The notes beneath the pieces were generated by a model. The model saw only the letters and a program-made list of their open reading frames with translations. It had not been told where the DNA came from and searched no databases. Below, in pieces: positions 7,881 to 17,593 of a DNA stretch of 22,517 nt. A program made the translations under genes and the position numbers. Source of the DNA: UBA6078 sp964468685 (GTDB lineage Bacteria; Desulfobacterota; Syntrophia; Syntrophales; UBA2210); contig CAYXUH010000021.1 of assembly GCA_964468685.1 (NCBI GenBank), forward strand, positions 1 to 22,517, written 5' to 3'. How positions within the stretch are numbered: position 1 is the first letter of the stretch; the number at the start of each line of letters is the position of its first letter.

Positions 7881-9488
7881 ATGGAGTTCAAGATTATTTC
7901 GGGTGTTATCGGGGGACTGGGGCTGTTTGTGTTCGGGATGTATCTCCTGAGCGACTCCCTGAAGAGATTGTCCCTGGGGCTCCTGAAGGAGATGCTTGAG
8001 AAGATGACGTCGGGCAAGTTCAGATCGGCGGTGATGGGGGCATTTGTTACCGCGATCATACAGAGCTCGAGTGCGACCTCCGTTATCGTCATAGGGTTTC
8101 TGAATGCCGGGTTTATCCCCCTGATGGGGGCCCTCGCGATCATGATCGGGGCCAATGTGGGGACCACGGTTACCGCGCAGCTGATCGCCTTCAAGTTCAC
8201 AGCGGTAGCGCCCATCTTTGTCTTTATCGGTGTCGTGACCTCCCTTGCTGCAAAGAAGGACAAACACAAGAACAAGGGACGGGCGCTCCTCGGGTTCGGT
8301 CTCTTGTTCCTGGGACTCGCGATGATGAGTTCCTCGGTCAAACCCCTGGCGGATAATGAGATGATACGAAGCGCCTTTGTCACCTTCGGCTCCAGTCCTC
8401 TCCTCGGGGTACTCACGGGGTTGGTAGCGACGGCCATCTTGCAGAGCAGCAGCACAACCACCGGTATGATCATAGCTTTCGCGTCCGTCGGGCTCCTGGA
8501 TCTCACGTCGGCTGTGTACCTGGTCTTCGGGGTCAATATCGGCACCTGCGTGACTGCGGGTATTGCCAGCATAGGGGGGACCCTGTCCAGCAAGAGGCTC
8601 GCCATCGGGCATACACTCTTTAACGTCACGGGGGCCTTGATTATGCTCCCCTTTGTTCCGCTCTATCTGCAGTACATCCCCCTGACCTCGGGTGACATCG
8701 CGCGGCAGATCGCCAACTCCCACACGGTCTTCAATGTCGTCAATGCCCTCATTTTCCTGCCGATGGTACCCCTTCTGGTGAGTCTTTTGAATCGGGTAAT
8801 ACCCGGGAGAGATTACGAGAAGAAGGAAATGAAACACCTCGACAAAAACCTGCTGATAACACCCAATCTGGCAATTGAAGCGGCCATCAAGGAAATGGTT
8901 TCGATGCTGGGCCTGTGTCAGGAGATGTTTGAGAAGGCCCAGCAGTGTACCACCACGTACAGCCACAAGATCAGAAATGAGATCGCCCTTGACGAAGATT
9001 CCGTTGACGAAATGCAGAAGAACATTACCGAGTATCTGGTGCAGATCACCAAGGGGGAACTGTCCGATAAGGAGCGAAACCTCGTTCCCTCACTGCTTCA
9101 CAGCGTGAACGATCTCGAGCGGGTGGGGGATTACTGCGAGAGCATCGTGAAGCTGTCCCAGCGAGGCTATGAGCATGACCTCAAATTTTCCAGCTCTGCG
9201 AAGATGGAGCTGGCCAGGCTGTTTGAGAAGACGCATGCCCTGATGCGGCAGACGAAGAAGGCCCTTGAAAGTGATGATCACAAGGCCGCTGCCATCACGC
9301 TGAATATCGACAGAGAGACACATGTCCTGGTAAAACAGTACCAGGCGAATCATATAGACCGGCTTGGGAAGGGGGAATGTATAAGCGACGCCGGTCTTGT
9401 CTATTCGGATGTCCTGACGGCCATCGACAGGCTGAACGACCATCTGTGCAATATTACAAAGGGCATACTGCATATAGGAAAAAGATAG
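7881..9488 (+). CDS. Na+/phosphate cotransporter (NptA/PNaS family) with C-terminal PhoU-like domain
   Basis: Inner-membrane Na+-coupled phosphate importer. The first 310 or so residues of this 535-residue protein are a chain of hydrophobic helices. They carry the family's duplicated signature: QSSSATS at 61-67 followed by GANVGTTVTAQ, and QSSSTTT at 188-194 followed by GVNIGTCVTAG. This inverted-repeat QSSS pattern forms the substrate site in the type II Na/Pi transporters. From about residue 315 the protein is soluble and helical, with two heptad-rich halves resembling a PhoU domain (for example LLHSVNDLERVGDYCESIVKLS), common in bacterial members and thought to be regulatory. AGGAG lies five bases before the ATG. 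The 31-base gap after folD suggests cotranscription, though the functions are not obviously linked. The phosphate substrate is inferred from family membership. Confidence 0.92.
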   Translation: MEFKIISGVIGGLGLFVFGMYLLSDSLKRLSLGLLKEMLEKMTSGKFRSAVMGAFVTAIIQSSSATSVIVIGFLNAGFIPLMGALAIMIGANVGTTVTAQLIAFKFTAVAPIFVFIGVVTSLAAKKDKHKNKGRALLGFGLLFLGLAMMSSSVKPLADNEMIRSAFVTFGSSPLLGVLTGLVATAILQSSSTTTGMIIAFASVGLLDLTSAVYLVFGVNIGTCVTAGIASIGGTLSSKRLAIGHTLFNVTGALIMLPFVPLYLQYIPLTSGDIARQIANSHTVFNVVNALIFLPMVPLLVSLLNRVIPGRDYEKKEMKHLDKNLLITPNLAIEAAIKEMVSMLGLCQEMFEKAQQCTTTYSHKIRNEIALDEDSVDEMQKNITEYLVQITKGELSDKERNLVPSLLHSVNDLERVGDYCESIVKLSQRGYEHDLKFSSSAKMELARLFEKTHALMRQTKKALESDDHKAAAITLNIDRETHVLVKQYQANHIDRLGKGECISDAGLVYSDVLTAIDRLNDHLCNITKGILHIGKR

Positions 9489-9525
9489 CTGCTCAGTTTC
9501 ATTGTTTAGTTCCCTGGTTTTAAAG

Positions 9526-9573
9526 TTCTTGCCTGCCTGTGCGTTGCACGCAGACAGGCAAAAATGGCAAGAA
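9526..9573. repeat. Imperfect hairpin after the transporter gene
   Basis: TTGCCTG at 9529-9535 pairs with CAGGCAA at 9555-9561, and the pairing extends inward imperfectly (CTGTGCG against CGCAGA) around a TTGC-centred loop. An alternative outer stem pairs TTCTTGCC (9526-9533) with GGCAAGAA (9566-9573). The sequence resembles dispersed palindromes I recall from Desulfobacterota intergenic regions. It could also weaken read-through from the transporter gene, but the T-tract expected of an intrinsic terminator is missing. Confidence 0.55.
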
Positions 9574-9584
9574 GATTAAAAACA

Positions 9585-9663
9585 ATCACGAAACCACGAA
9601 AATAAAGAAAGCACGAAATAAAATCATGTTGTTAGTGTTTTCGTAACTTCGTGCTTTCGTGAT
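9585..9663. repeat. Palindromic CACGAAA-rich intergenic element
   Basis: A 79-base imperfect palindrome. The left arm begins ATCACGAAACCACGAAAATA and the right arm, read on the other strand, begins ATCACGAAAGCACGAAGTTA; pairing continues through AAAGCACGAAA against AAAACACTAAC, leaving a short AT-rich loop near 9618-9635. The unit CACGAAA recurs three times in the left arm alone. No coding sequence spans it. The shape fits a MITE- or REP-like dispersed element; copy number elsewhere in the genome would decide. Together with the hairpin at 9526-9573 it fills most of the 249-base gap. Confidence 0.7.
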
Positions 9664-9737
9664 GAAATATGTTTTGTTTGGTTCTTTCTTGTCCATGTTG
9701 AGAAATTTGCAATTCGAGATGCACAAGGAGGTCTGCC

Positions 9738-10343
9738 ATGGTGGAGAATATATTCTGGCTCGGGCATTCAAGCGTGAGAATAGATGGGCAGCAGGTGATC
9801 TACATCGATCCCTGGAAACTCAAAGATCCGAAGAAGGCGGATCTCATCCTGATCAGTCACAGCCACTACGACCACCTGTCTCCAGAAGATGTCAGAAAGA
9901 TCCAGAAAGAGGACACCGTTATCGTTGCCACGCAGGACAGCGCCGCCGATCTCTCAGGTGACATACGGATCGTCAAACCGGGTGACGTGGTCCAGATCGG
10001 CGAGATACGGGTTGAGGCGGTGCCTTCCTACAATTTGGACAAGGCCTTTCATCCGCGGGAAAACCACTGGCTCGGGTTTGTGGTGACGGTGGGGGGAAAA
10101 AGGATCTATTACTGCGGTGACACCGATCTGATCCCCGAGATGGAGGCCATCCAGGCGGATATCATGCTGGTGCCCGTGGGGGGAACCTATACGATGACCG
10201 CCGAGGAGGCCGCACGCGCGGTCAACACCATACGACCCGAGGTGGCCATACCCATCCACTACGATGACATCGTCGGTTCCGCGGAGGATGCCCGGCGTTT
10301 CAGAGACCTGTGCGAGGTGGCCGTGGAGATAAAAAGTGTGTAA
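9738..10343 (+). CDS. Metal-dependent hydrolase, metallo-beta-lactamase fold (UPF0173/UlaG-like)
   Basis: A 201-residue small MBL-fold protein. The metal motif HSHYDH occupies residues 41-46 (HxHxDH), followed by the Asp ligand in YYCGDTDLIPEM and a later His in IPIHYDD. The N-terminus FWLGHSSVRIDG is characteristic of the UPF0173/UlaG branch, whose known members include a sugar-phosphate lactonase; most are of unknown substrate. No signal peptide is visible, so it should be cytosolic. AAGGAGGT (9725-9732) lies five bases before the ATG at 9738, an unusually strong ribosome-binding site. It stands 111 bases before groES and appears to be a separate unit; the substrate cannot be deduced from its neighbours. 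Confidence 0.88.
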   Translation: MVENIFWLGHSSVRIDGQQVIYIDPWKLKDPKKADLILISHSHYDHLSPEDVRKIQKEDTVIVATQDSAADLSGDIRIVKPGDVVQIGEIRVEAVPSYNLDKAFHPRENHWLGFVVTVGGKRIYYCGDTDLIPEMEAIQADIMLVPVGGTYTMTAEEAARAVNTIRPEVAIPIHYDDIVGSAEDARRFRDLCEVAVEIKSV

Positions 10344-10358
10344 TTTTACCGATGGCCC

Positions 10359-10386
10359 TTGACAGGGTTGGATTGATGTTTACTTT
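10359..10386 (+). promoter_or_regulatory. Candidate promoter for groES-groEL
   Basis: TTGACA at 10359-10364 followed after 16 bases by TACTTT at 10381-10386. The -35 box is perfect and the -10 box is weak. The preceding bases give CCCTTGAC, close to the -35 of heat-shock (sigma-32) promoters, but I do not see the C-rich -10 that such promoters need. Confidence 0.4.
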
Positions 10387-10410
10387 AGAGAATATTGGGA
10401 GTTCCAACAA

Positions 10411-10423
10411 GAGTTTTAAACTC
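10411..10423. promoter_or_regulatory. Perfect short palindrome in the groES leader
   Basis: GAGTTTTAAACTC is a perfect 6+1+6 palindrome about 25 bases downstream of the candidate groES -10 box and 32 bases before the start codon. The position fits an operator or a small leader hairpin. It is not the CIRCE element (TTAGCACTC-N9-GAGTGCTAA) that HrcA binds. Confidence 0.35.
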
Positions 10424-10454
10424 AAAACAAGTGTAAGGGAGGAGAATACGAAGG

Positions 10455-10745
10455 ATGAAGATACGACCATTGCATGACAGGATCATCGTTAAGCGCCTCG
10501 ACGAAGAGGAGAAGACAAAGGGGGGGATCATTATACCCGATAGCGCCAAGGAAAAACCTAGCGAGGGGAAGGTGATAGCCGTTGGAAAGGGCAAGCTTAC
10601 GGATGACGGTAAGATCCTGAAACTGGATGTAAAGGCCGGCGACAGAGTACTGTTCAGCAAATATGCCGGAACGGAAGTCAAGATAGACGACGTTGAGCAC
10701 CTCATCATGCGTGAGGATGATATACTCGGAATAATTGAAAAATAA
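10455..10745 (+). CDS. groS: Co-chaperonin GroES
   Basis: The 96-residue heptameric lid of the GroEL chaperonin. It matches the family end to end: MKIRPLHDRIIVKRLDEEE at the start, the mobile-loop region TKGGIIIPDSAKEKPSEG that contacts GroEL, the VGKGKLTDDGK segment, GDRVLFSKYAGTEVK and the C-terminal DILGIIEK. Length is normal. A purine-rich AAGGGAGGAG lies about 10 bases upstream of the ATG, with AAGG also directly adjoining it. groEL follows after 30 bases, the usual bicistronic order. Confidence 0.98.
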   Translation: MKIRPLHDRIIVKRLDEEEKTKGGIIIPDSAKEKPSEGKVIAVGKGKLTDDGKILKLDVKAGDRVLFSKYAGTEVKIDDVEHLIMREDDILGIIEK

Positions 10746-10775
10746 CAATCTGATACCAAGAAGGAGGAATGTTTG

Positions 10776-12425
10776 ATGGGAGCTAAAATTTTAAAATATG
10801 ATGAGGATGCCAGGAAGGCAATCCTCTCGGGGGTTAACGCGCTTGCCGATGCCGTCAAGGTGACTCTCGGTCCCAAGGGACGCAATGTCATACTGCAGAA
10901 ATCTTTTGGGGGGCCCACGGTAACGAAGGACGGAGTTACTGTCGCGAAAGAGATAGAACTGGAAGACAAGTTTGAAGATATGGGCGCGCAGATGGTCAGA
11001 GAGGTTGCCAGCAAGACGAGCGATGTGGCCGGTGACGGCACGACGACGGCGACGATTCTTGCGCAGGCCCTCTACCGCGAAGGCGTCAAGGCCGTTGCGG
11101 CCGGGAGCAATCCCATGGATATCAAGAGGGGGATCGAAAAGGCCGTGCTTGTCGTTGTAAAGGAACTCCAGGGGATGAGCAGTCCCACGAAGGACCAGAA
11201 GGAGATTGCCCAAGTCGGAACCATCTCCGCCAATAATGATGAAACGATCGGTAATATCATTGCCGAGGCGATGGGGAAGGTCGGCAAGGAAGGTGTCATC
11301 ACCGTGGAAGAGGCGAAGGGTCTCGAGACGGAGCTGGAGGTCGTTGAAGGAATGCAGTTTGACCGAGGATACCTCTCCCCCTATTTTGTCACCAACGCCG
11401 ACAAGATGGAGGTGGTCCTCGAAGATCCCTTCATCCTGATCTATGACAAGAAGATAAGCAACATGAAGGATCTCCTCCCCATCCTCGAGCAGATCGCCAA
11501 GATGGGTAAACCGCTTCTGATCGTATCGGAAGATATTGAGGGTGAGGCTCTTGCAACGCTGGTTATCAATAAGATCAGGGGCACCCTGAATGTGGCGGCC
11601 GTCAAGGCCCCGGGTTTCGGAGACCGAAGAAAGGCGATGCTGGAAGATATCGCCGTTCTGACCGGCGGAATGCTGATCTCGGAAGAGATGGGCTCAAAGC
11701 TGGAAAGTGCCAAGATCGAGGATATGGGAAACGCGAAGAGGATTGTCATAGATAAGGATAATACGACGATCATAGACGGGGCCGGCGAGAGGGCCGCCCT
11801 CGAGGGTCGCGTGAAACAGATCAGGGCACAGATCGAGGAGACCTCCTCCGATTATGACCGGGAGAAACTCCAGGAGCGTCTGGCGAAACTGGTCGGTGGC
11901 GTTGCCGTCATCAAGGTCGGAGCGGCCACAGAGACGGAGATGAAAGAGAAGAAGGCGCGGGTTGAAGATGCGCTGAACGCGACCAGGGCGGCTGTTGAAG
12001 AGGGCATTGTCCCCGGCGGCGGCGTGGCATACATAAGAACCCTCCCGGCCCTTGAGAAGGTTAAGCTGGAGGGTGACGAGCAGATCGGCGTGAATATCGT
12101 CAAGAAGGCCATAGAAGAGCCCATGAAGATGATCGTTGCCAACGCGGGCTTTGAAGGCGCCATCATTGTGGAGAAGGTAAAGGGCAAGAAGGGTGACTTT
12201 GGTTTCAACGCGCGGACCGATACGTACGAGAGTCTTGTCAAGGCGGGCGTTATTGATCCCACCAAGGTGACGAGATCCGCGCTCCAGAATGCGGCGAGTG
12301 TCGCGGCCCTGATGCTCACGACTCAGTGCATGGTTGCCGAGAAGCCGAGCGAGGACTCGGCAGGAATGCCGGCGATGCCTCCGGGTGGTATGGGCGGCAT
12401 GGGTGGTATGGGCGGCATGATGTAA
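10776..12425 (+). CDS. groL: Chaperonin GroEL (Hsp60)
   Basis: ATP-driven 14-mer folding chamber working with GroES in the cytosol. The 549-residue protein shows the conserved equatorial segments VTLGPKGRNV and GDGTTTATILAQ (ATP site), the apical domain, the signature AAVEEGIVPGGGVAY, and the Gly-Gly-Met tail (GGMGGMGGMGGMM) typical of bacterial group I chaperonins. I choose the ATG at 10776 over an adjacent TTG at 10773: AAGGAGG (10761-10767) is eight bases before it, and family members begin with one Met then a small residue (MGAKILKYDEDAR). The TAA stop is followed at once by TAG. Transcription ends at the strong hairpin 40 bases downstream. Confidence 0.98.
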   Translation: MGAKILKYDEDARKAILSGVNALADAVKVTLGPKGRNVILQKSFGGPTVTKDGVTVAKEIELEDKFEDMGAQMVREVASKTSDVAGDGTTTATILAQALYREGVKAVAAGSNPMDIKRGIEKAVLVVVKELQGMSSPTKDQKEIAQVGTISANNDETIGNIIAEAMGKVGKEGVITVEEAKGLETELEVVEGMQFDRGYLSPYFVTNADKMEVVLEDPFILIYDKKISNMKDLLPILEQIAKMGKPLLIVSEDIEGEALATLVINKIRGTLNVAAVKAPGFGDRRKAMLEDIAVLTGGMLISEEMGSKLESAKIEDMGNAKRIVIDKDNTTIIDGAGERAALEGRVKQIRAQIEETSSDYDREKLQERLAKLVGGVAVIKVGAATETEMKEKKARVEDALNATRAAVEEGIVPGGGVAYIRTLPALEKVKLEGDEQIGVNIVKKAIEEPMKMIVANAGFEGAIIVEKVKGKKGDFGFNARTDTYESLVKAGVIDPTKVTRSALQNAASVAALMLTTQCMVAEKPSEDSAGMPAMPPGGMGGMGGMGGMM

Positions 12426-12463
12426 TAGACCGTCGTTTAAGTTTTGTATAGTTGTGTGATTCG

Positions 12464-12500
12464 AAAAAGGCCTCTCGTATCAACGAGAGGCCTTTTTTTT
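12464..12500. terminator. Bidirectional intrinsic terminator between groEL and the HAD gene
   Basis: A perfect 15-base stem (AAAAAGGCCTCTCGT / ACGAGAGGCCTTTTT) with a four-base ATCA loop, followed by a run of eight T. The A-run on the left arm provides a T-run on the other strand, so it can stop both the groESL transcript and the converging gat-mtnA-HAD transcript, whose last stop codon lies 15 bases away. Confidence 0.95.
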
Positions 12501-12515
12501 GTGATGCTGGAGGGA

Positions 12516-13130
12516 TCAGATGGCGAGGAGATCCTCAGGCGCTCCGATGATGTGATCGGCGCCGACCCCTTCGAAACGCTCCCTCGGGTGCCACCCCCAG
12601 GTCACGGCCACCGTTCGGATGCCGGCGGCCCGTCCTTCCCTGATGTCGCCGACGGTATCCCCCACATAGTATGCCCGGTCCTTGTGTGCAGGATACCTCT
12701 CGATGGCGTGGTTGATCTTATCGGTCTTGCTGAGCATGAAATCGGCACCCAGGACGTCATCAAAGAGTCCGTCGAGCCCGTAGCATGAGAGGAATGTCCG
12801 TATCACGGAAGAGACATTGGAGGATATGACAAGCAGTGTGTTGTCCCTTGCCAGTGTGGTCACTACGGGCAACATGCCCTCAAAGGGGAGGATCTGCCCG
12901 TAATCTATCTCCGGGGCGGCGGCCATGACGGCATTGTTGAAGGCTGTCATATCCACGCCCTGTGCGCTAAGAGACTCATAAAAATTACCGTCAAAGAGAT
13001 CAAGAAATTCTTCACGTGTCGTTATGACGGGTGAGCCTATCTGTTCGAGATGTGTCTTGACAAGCGCTTCATAAAAGACGAGAGAGTCCACGATAACGCC
13101 GTCAAAGTCAAAGATGAATAGATTTTTCAT
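12516..13130 (-). CDS. HAD-superfamily phosphatase (phosphoglycolate phosphatase-like)
   Basis: A 204-residue Mg2+-dependent hydrolase, probably acting on a small phosphorylated metabolite. The four HAD motifs are present: nucleophile Asp8 and acid Asp10 in IFDFDGVIVDS, Ser in LLVISSNVS, Lys in MLSKTDK, and the acidic pair in YYVGDTVGD. An inserted helical cap lies between motif I and II (about residues 18-85), the type C1 arrangement of phosphoglycolate phosphatases and beta-phosphoglucomutases. The frame is open further upstream into mtnA, but the ATG at 13130 begins exactly at the conserved first strand; its ribosome-binding site is weak, which fits translational coupling to mtnA, 14 bases upstream. 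A role in cleaning up a methylthioribose-type phosphate is possible from context only. Confidence 0.85.
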   Translation of the reverse strand: MKNLFIFDFDGVIVDSLVFYEALVKTHLEQIGSPVITTREEFLDLFDGNFYESLSAQGVDMTAFNNAVMAAAPEIDYGQILPFEGMLPVVTTLARDNTLLVISSNVSSVIRTFLSCYGLDGLFDDVLGADFMLSKTDKINHAIERYPAHKDRAYYVGDTVGDIREGRAAGIRTVAVTWGWHPRERFEGVGADHIIGAPEDLLAI

Positions 13131-13144
13131 AGATATTCCGAATG

Positions 13145-14199
13145 TTATGAAACGCCCGGCCGATATGCGCCGAAGATCCTTTTGATCTCTCTGCCGAACG
13201 GTTTCGTAAGGATTCCCTTTTCTGTAATGATAGCGGTGATATATCTGTTCGGGGTTACATCGAAGGCAGGATTGTGTGCACAAAATCCCTGCGGTGCGAT
13301 CCGTGTGCCGTGGAATCCGAGCACCTCCTCTTCGCTTCTCTCTTCGATGGGGATCTGCCTGCCGGTGCGCGTTCGGCGGTCTATGGTGGAAAGGGGGGCC
13401 GCTACATACAGGGGGATCTTGTTTTCCCTGGCCAGAACGGCGAGTGTGTACGTCCCGATCTTGTTGGCCGTATCGCCGTTGGCCGCGATGCGGTCCGCCC
13501 CCACCAGAACACAACTAACCATCCCCCGCTGTATGAAAGAGCCCGCCATACTGTCGGTTATGAGCGTGGCGCTGATGCCTTCTCTGTGCATCTCCCATGC
13601 GGTCAGCCTCGCCCCCTGGAGGAGGGGCCTGGTTTCGTCCACCAGGACGTGGATCTTCTTTCCCTCTTCATGGGCGGCCCGGATGACGCCCAGCGCCGTT
13701 CCATAGCCGCCGGTTGCGAGCGCCCCGGCATTACAGTGTGTCAGGATGGTGTCCCCATCATGTATCAGGCTCCTCCCATGGGTTCCCATCTGCCGGTTTG
13801 CCTCGATGTCTTCTTTATGGATTTGCAGGGCCTCTTCCACTAGAGCCCTTTTGACGGCATCCGCTTTCATATGAGGAGTAGATGCAAATTCCTTTTCAAA
13901 CCGGGCCTTCATCCGTTCAATGGCCCAGAACAGATTGACGGCGGTGGGGCGGGTTCGCGAAAAGACGTCGCAGATCCGGTAGAAGGCCGTCTTCATCTGT
14001 CCTTCGGGTGCATCCAGTGTGCCGAGGGCGATCCCCATTGCGGCCGCTATTCCCACGGCGGGTGCGCCCCGTATGGCCATATTGTTGATGGCATCGATGA
14101 CGTCCTGATATGTCCGGCAGGTCAGATATTGTTCTTCATGAGGGAGGGCCCGCTGGTCGATCATCACCACGGCGCCCTCGTTCCAGGATATGGTCTTAA

Positions 14200-14203
<4 letters not shown>
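13145..14203 (-). CDS. mtnA: S-methyl-5-thioribose-1-phosphate isomerase
   Basis: Converts methylthioribose-1-phosphate to methylthioribulose-1-phosphate in methionine salvage; some relatives also act on 5-deoxyribose-1-phosphate. The 352-residue length is normal. Signature segments are MAIRGAPAVGIAAAMG (42-57), ILTHCNAGALATGGYGTALG with catalytic Cys157, and VLVGADRIAANGDTANKIGTY with catalytic Asp237, followed by the C-terminal Rossmann-like half. The ATG at 14203 overlaps the gatB stop by four bases (ATGA), pointing to translational coupling. No other methionine-salvage gene (mtnB, mtnC, mtnD, mtnK) is in the window, so the onward pathway is unknown here; the HAD gene next to it might contribute. 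Confidence 0.96.
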
Positions 14204-15632
<1,429 letters not shown>

Positions 15633-15633
<1 letters not shown>

Positions 15634-17090
15634 TATAGCTCGGGTTTCCTTTTCTCCTGATCTGAATGTTTCTCGTATGCGGAGGCTATCTGCAGCAATT
15701 TTTCCTCCTGAAAATGGCCCGCCATGAACTGGGCTCCGAGGGGGAGGCCGCCCTTCGTATAGCCGCAGGGAATCGAGATCCCCGGTACCCCCGCCAGGTT
15801 TGCCGAGAGGGTAAATATATCATAGAGATACATCTGCAGGGGGTCGTCTATCTTTTCTCCGATCCTAAATGCCGGGGTCGGTGTCGCGGGGGTCAGGATG
15901 ACATCGCACTGTGTGAACGCGCGGTCAAAGTCATCTCTGATCAGGGCCCGTACCCGTGATGCCTTTTTATAGTAGGCATCGTAGTATCCGGAGGAGAGGG
16001 AATAGGTCCCGATCATGATTCTCCTCTTGACCTCCGCTCCGAATCCGGATGATCGGGTTTTCTTGTACATGTCCAGAAGGTTCTCTCCATCCGGCGCCCT
16101 GAATCCGTATCTGACCCCGTCGTACCGGGCCAGGTTCGAGCTGGCCTCCGAAGGAGCTATGATGTAGTACGTGGCGACGCAGTACTTGGTATGGGGGAGT
16201 GATATGTCACGGCATTGGGCGCCGAGTCCCTCAAGTATTTTGATGATTGTATCGATGGAGGCCCTGATCTCAGGATCGATCCCTTCGACAAAATACTCCT
16301 TGGGGATACCGACGGTCCACCCGTCGATGTCACGGGAGATAACCTTCCGGTAGTCAGGGACCTCCGCTGGGACGGAGGTGGAATCACTGGTGTCATAGCC
16401 GGAGATCGCGTTCATCATAATAGCGCAATCCTCCACATCCTTGGTGATCGGCCCTATCTGGTCCAGGGAAGAGGCAAAGGCAACCAGGCCGAAGCGCGAG
16501 ACCCGTCCGTAGGTGGGTTTCAGGCCTACGACGCCGCACAGGGCGGCGGGCTGTCTGATGGATCCGCCTGTGTCGGTGCCCAGAGAGGCGATGCATTCGT
16601 CGGCGGCAACTGCGGCGGCGGAACCGCCGCTGGACCCTCCGGGGATACATTCCAGGTTCCACGGGTTTCTGGTGACACCGAAATGCGAGGTCTCGGTTGA
16701 AGATCCCATGGCGAACTCGTCCATATTGGTCTTTCCCACAAAGACCGCGCCGGCGTCCTTCAGTTTCTTGATCACCGTGGCGTCATAAGGGGGGATGAAG
16801 TTTTCAAGGATGCGCGATCCGCAGGTTGTCCGGATACCTTGTGTGCACAGGACATCCTTGAGAGCTATGGGTATGCCGGTCAGAGGCCCTCCATCTCCCT
16901 CCTGTATCCGTTTGTCCGCCGCGCGGGCCTGCTTGGTGGCAGTCTCCTCCGTCAGGGTGATATATGCGTGCACCCGCTCTTCTACGGACGCTATTCTCCG
17001 GTACACAGACTCGGTGATTCCAACGGAGGTGAGGGTCCCATCTCTGAATCGTTTCTGCAGTTCGTGAATGGTCAACCGGTTTAATTCCAT
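15633..17090 (-). CDS. gatA: Aspartyl/glutamyl-tRNA amidotransferase subunit A
   Basis: Amidase subunit that releases ammonia from glutamine or asparagine for GatB. I place the start at ATG 17090 (MELNRLTIHEL), with GGAAAGAG just upstream; an in-frame start at 17114 would add eight residues unlike the family. In the resulting 485-residue protein the Ser-cisSer-Lys triad falls at Lys78 (GIPIALKDVL), Ser153 (GGSSGGSAAA) and Ser177 (GTDTGGSIRQPAA), one residue off the Staphylococcus aureus numbering (79/154/178). The substrate and tunnel regions LKPTYGRVSRFGL and GIPKEYF are intact. The gene is 56 bases after gatC and overlaps gatB by one base. Confidence 0.97.
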
Positions 17091-17146
17091 ATCTCTTTCC
17101 TGGCCCGGTCGCAATCCGGGACAAAACCGTACGTTGTCCTCATTAT

Positions 17147-17434
17147 TTATTCTATGATCTTGGGAACACCGAAGAAACCCATCTCTCCCTCCGGGGCGTT
17201 GGCAAGGGCCATCTCCACCCCGATGGATTTCTCTTCCGCATCATCCCTCATTACATTGTCCAGAGAGATGGCGTGTGTCATCGGTTCAATCCCCTCAGTA
17301 TCCACCCCATTCAATATGTCCATATACATCAGTATGTTGTTGAGCTGCGAGGTAAGGATGCCTTTTTCATCCTCACTGAGATCAAGGCGGGCAAGGTGGG
17401 CAACATACCCCACTTCCTGCGTTGTTATCTTCAT
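17147..17434 (-). CDS. gatC: Aspartyl/glutamyl-tRNA amidotransferase subunit C
   Basis: A 95-residue belt subunit that stabilises the GatA-GatB interface. The family features are the N-terminal helix (ITTQEVGYVAHLARLDLSED), a second helix (LTSQLNNILMYMDILNGVD) and the short motif GIEPMTHAI, then MRDD and a C-terminal FFGVPKIIE that matches the usual FKVPKV(I/L)E ending. Length is normal. A GGAAGGGA sequence lies a few bases upstream of the ATG at 17434. It is the first gene of the gatCAB-mtnA-HAD transcript. Confidence 0.95.
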   Translation of the reverse strand: MKITTQEVGYVAHLARLDLSEDEKGILTSQLNNILMYMDILNGVDTEGIEPMTHAISLDNVMRDDAEEKSIGVEMALANAPEGEMGFFGVPKIIE

Positions 17435-17482
17435 GCGTCATCCCTTCCGATTGGTGGGTTTTTCCTCATAAATGAGCTGATT

Positions 17483-17511
17483 TTTCTATCACAGAACCAT
17501 GCAAGTTGCAA
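17483..17511 (-). promoter_or_regulatory. Candidate promoter for the gatCAB-mtnA-HAD operon
   Basis: On the minus strand TTGCAA (17511-17506) is followed after 17 bases by TAGAAA (17488-17483). Each box matches four of six consensus bases, so this is modest, but spacing is ideal and the site sits 49 bases before the gatC start, in the 159-base divergent region shared with tatA. Confidence 0.35.
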
Positions 17512-17532
17512 ACAGGTAGAACCGATTTCAGA

Positions 17533-17560
17533 TTGACAAAGATTCAGGCAGTAATATACT
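17533..17560 (+). promoter_or_regulatory. Sigma-70-type promoter for tatA
   Basis: A perfect TTGACA (17533-17538) with TATACT (17555-17560, five of six) at 16-base spacing. Transcription would begin near 17567. That lies downstream of the ATG at 17561, so this promoter itself argues that translation starts at the ATG at 17594 instead. Confidence 0.7.
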
Positions 17561-17593
17561 ATGATCAGACTTTTACGGGAATATGGTGATGGT

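Noticed and set aside
7812..8966. Long minus-strand open frame opposite the Na+/phosphate transporter
   Set aside because: Its product is a low-complexity charged sequence rich in His, Gly, Asp and Arg, as expected from the antisense of hydrophobic codons; the plus-strand transporter is unmistakable.
9529..9663. CRISPR-like array
   Set aside because: The recurring CACGAAA units are inverted and irregularly spaced, with no uniform spacers and no cas genes nearby.
10344..10454. CIRCE/HrcA operator before groES
   Set aside because: No TTAGCACTC / GAGTGCTAA arms are present; only the unrelated GAGTTTTAAACTC palindrome is seen.
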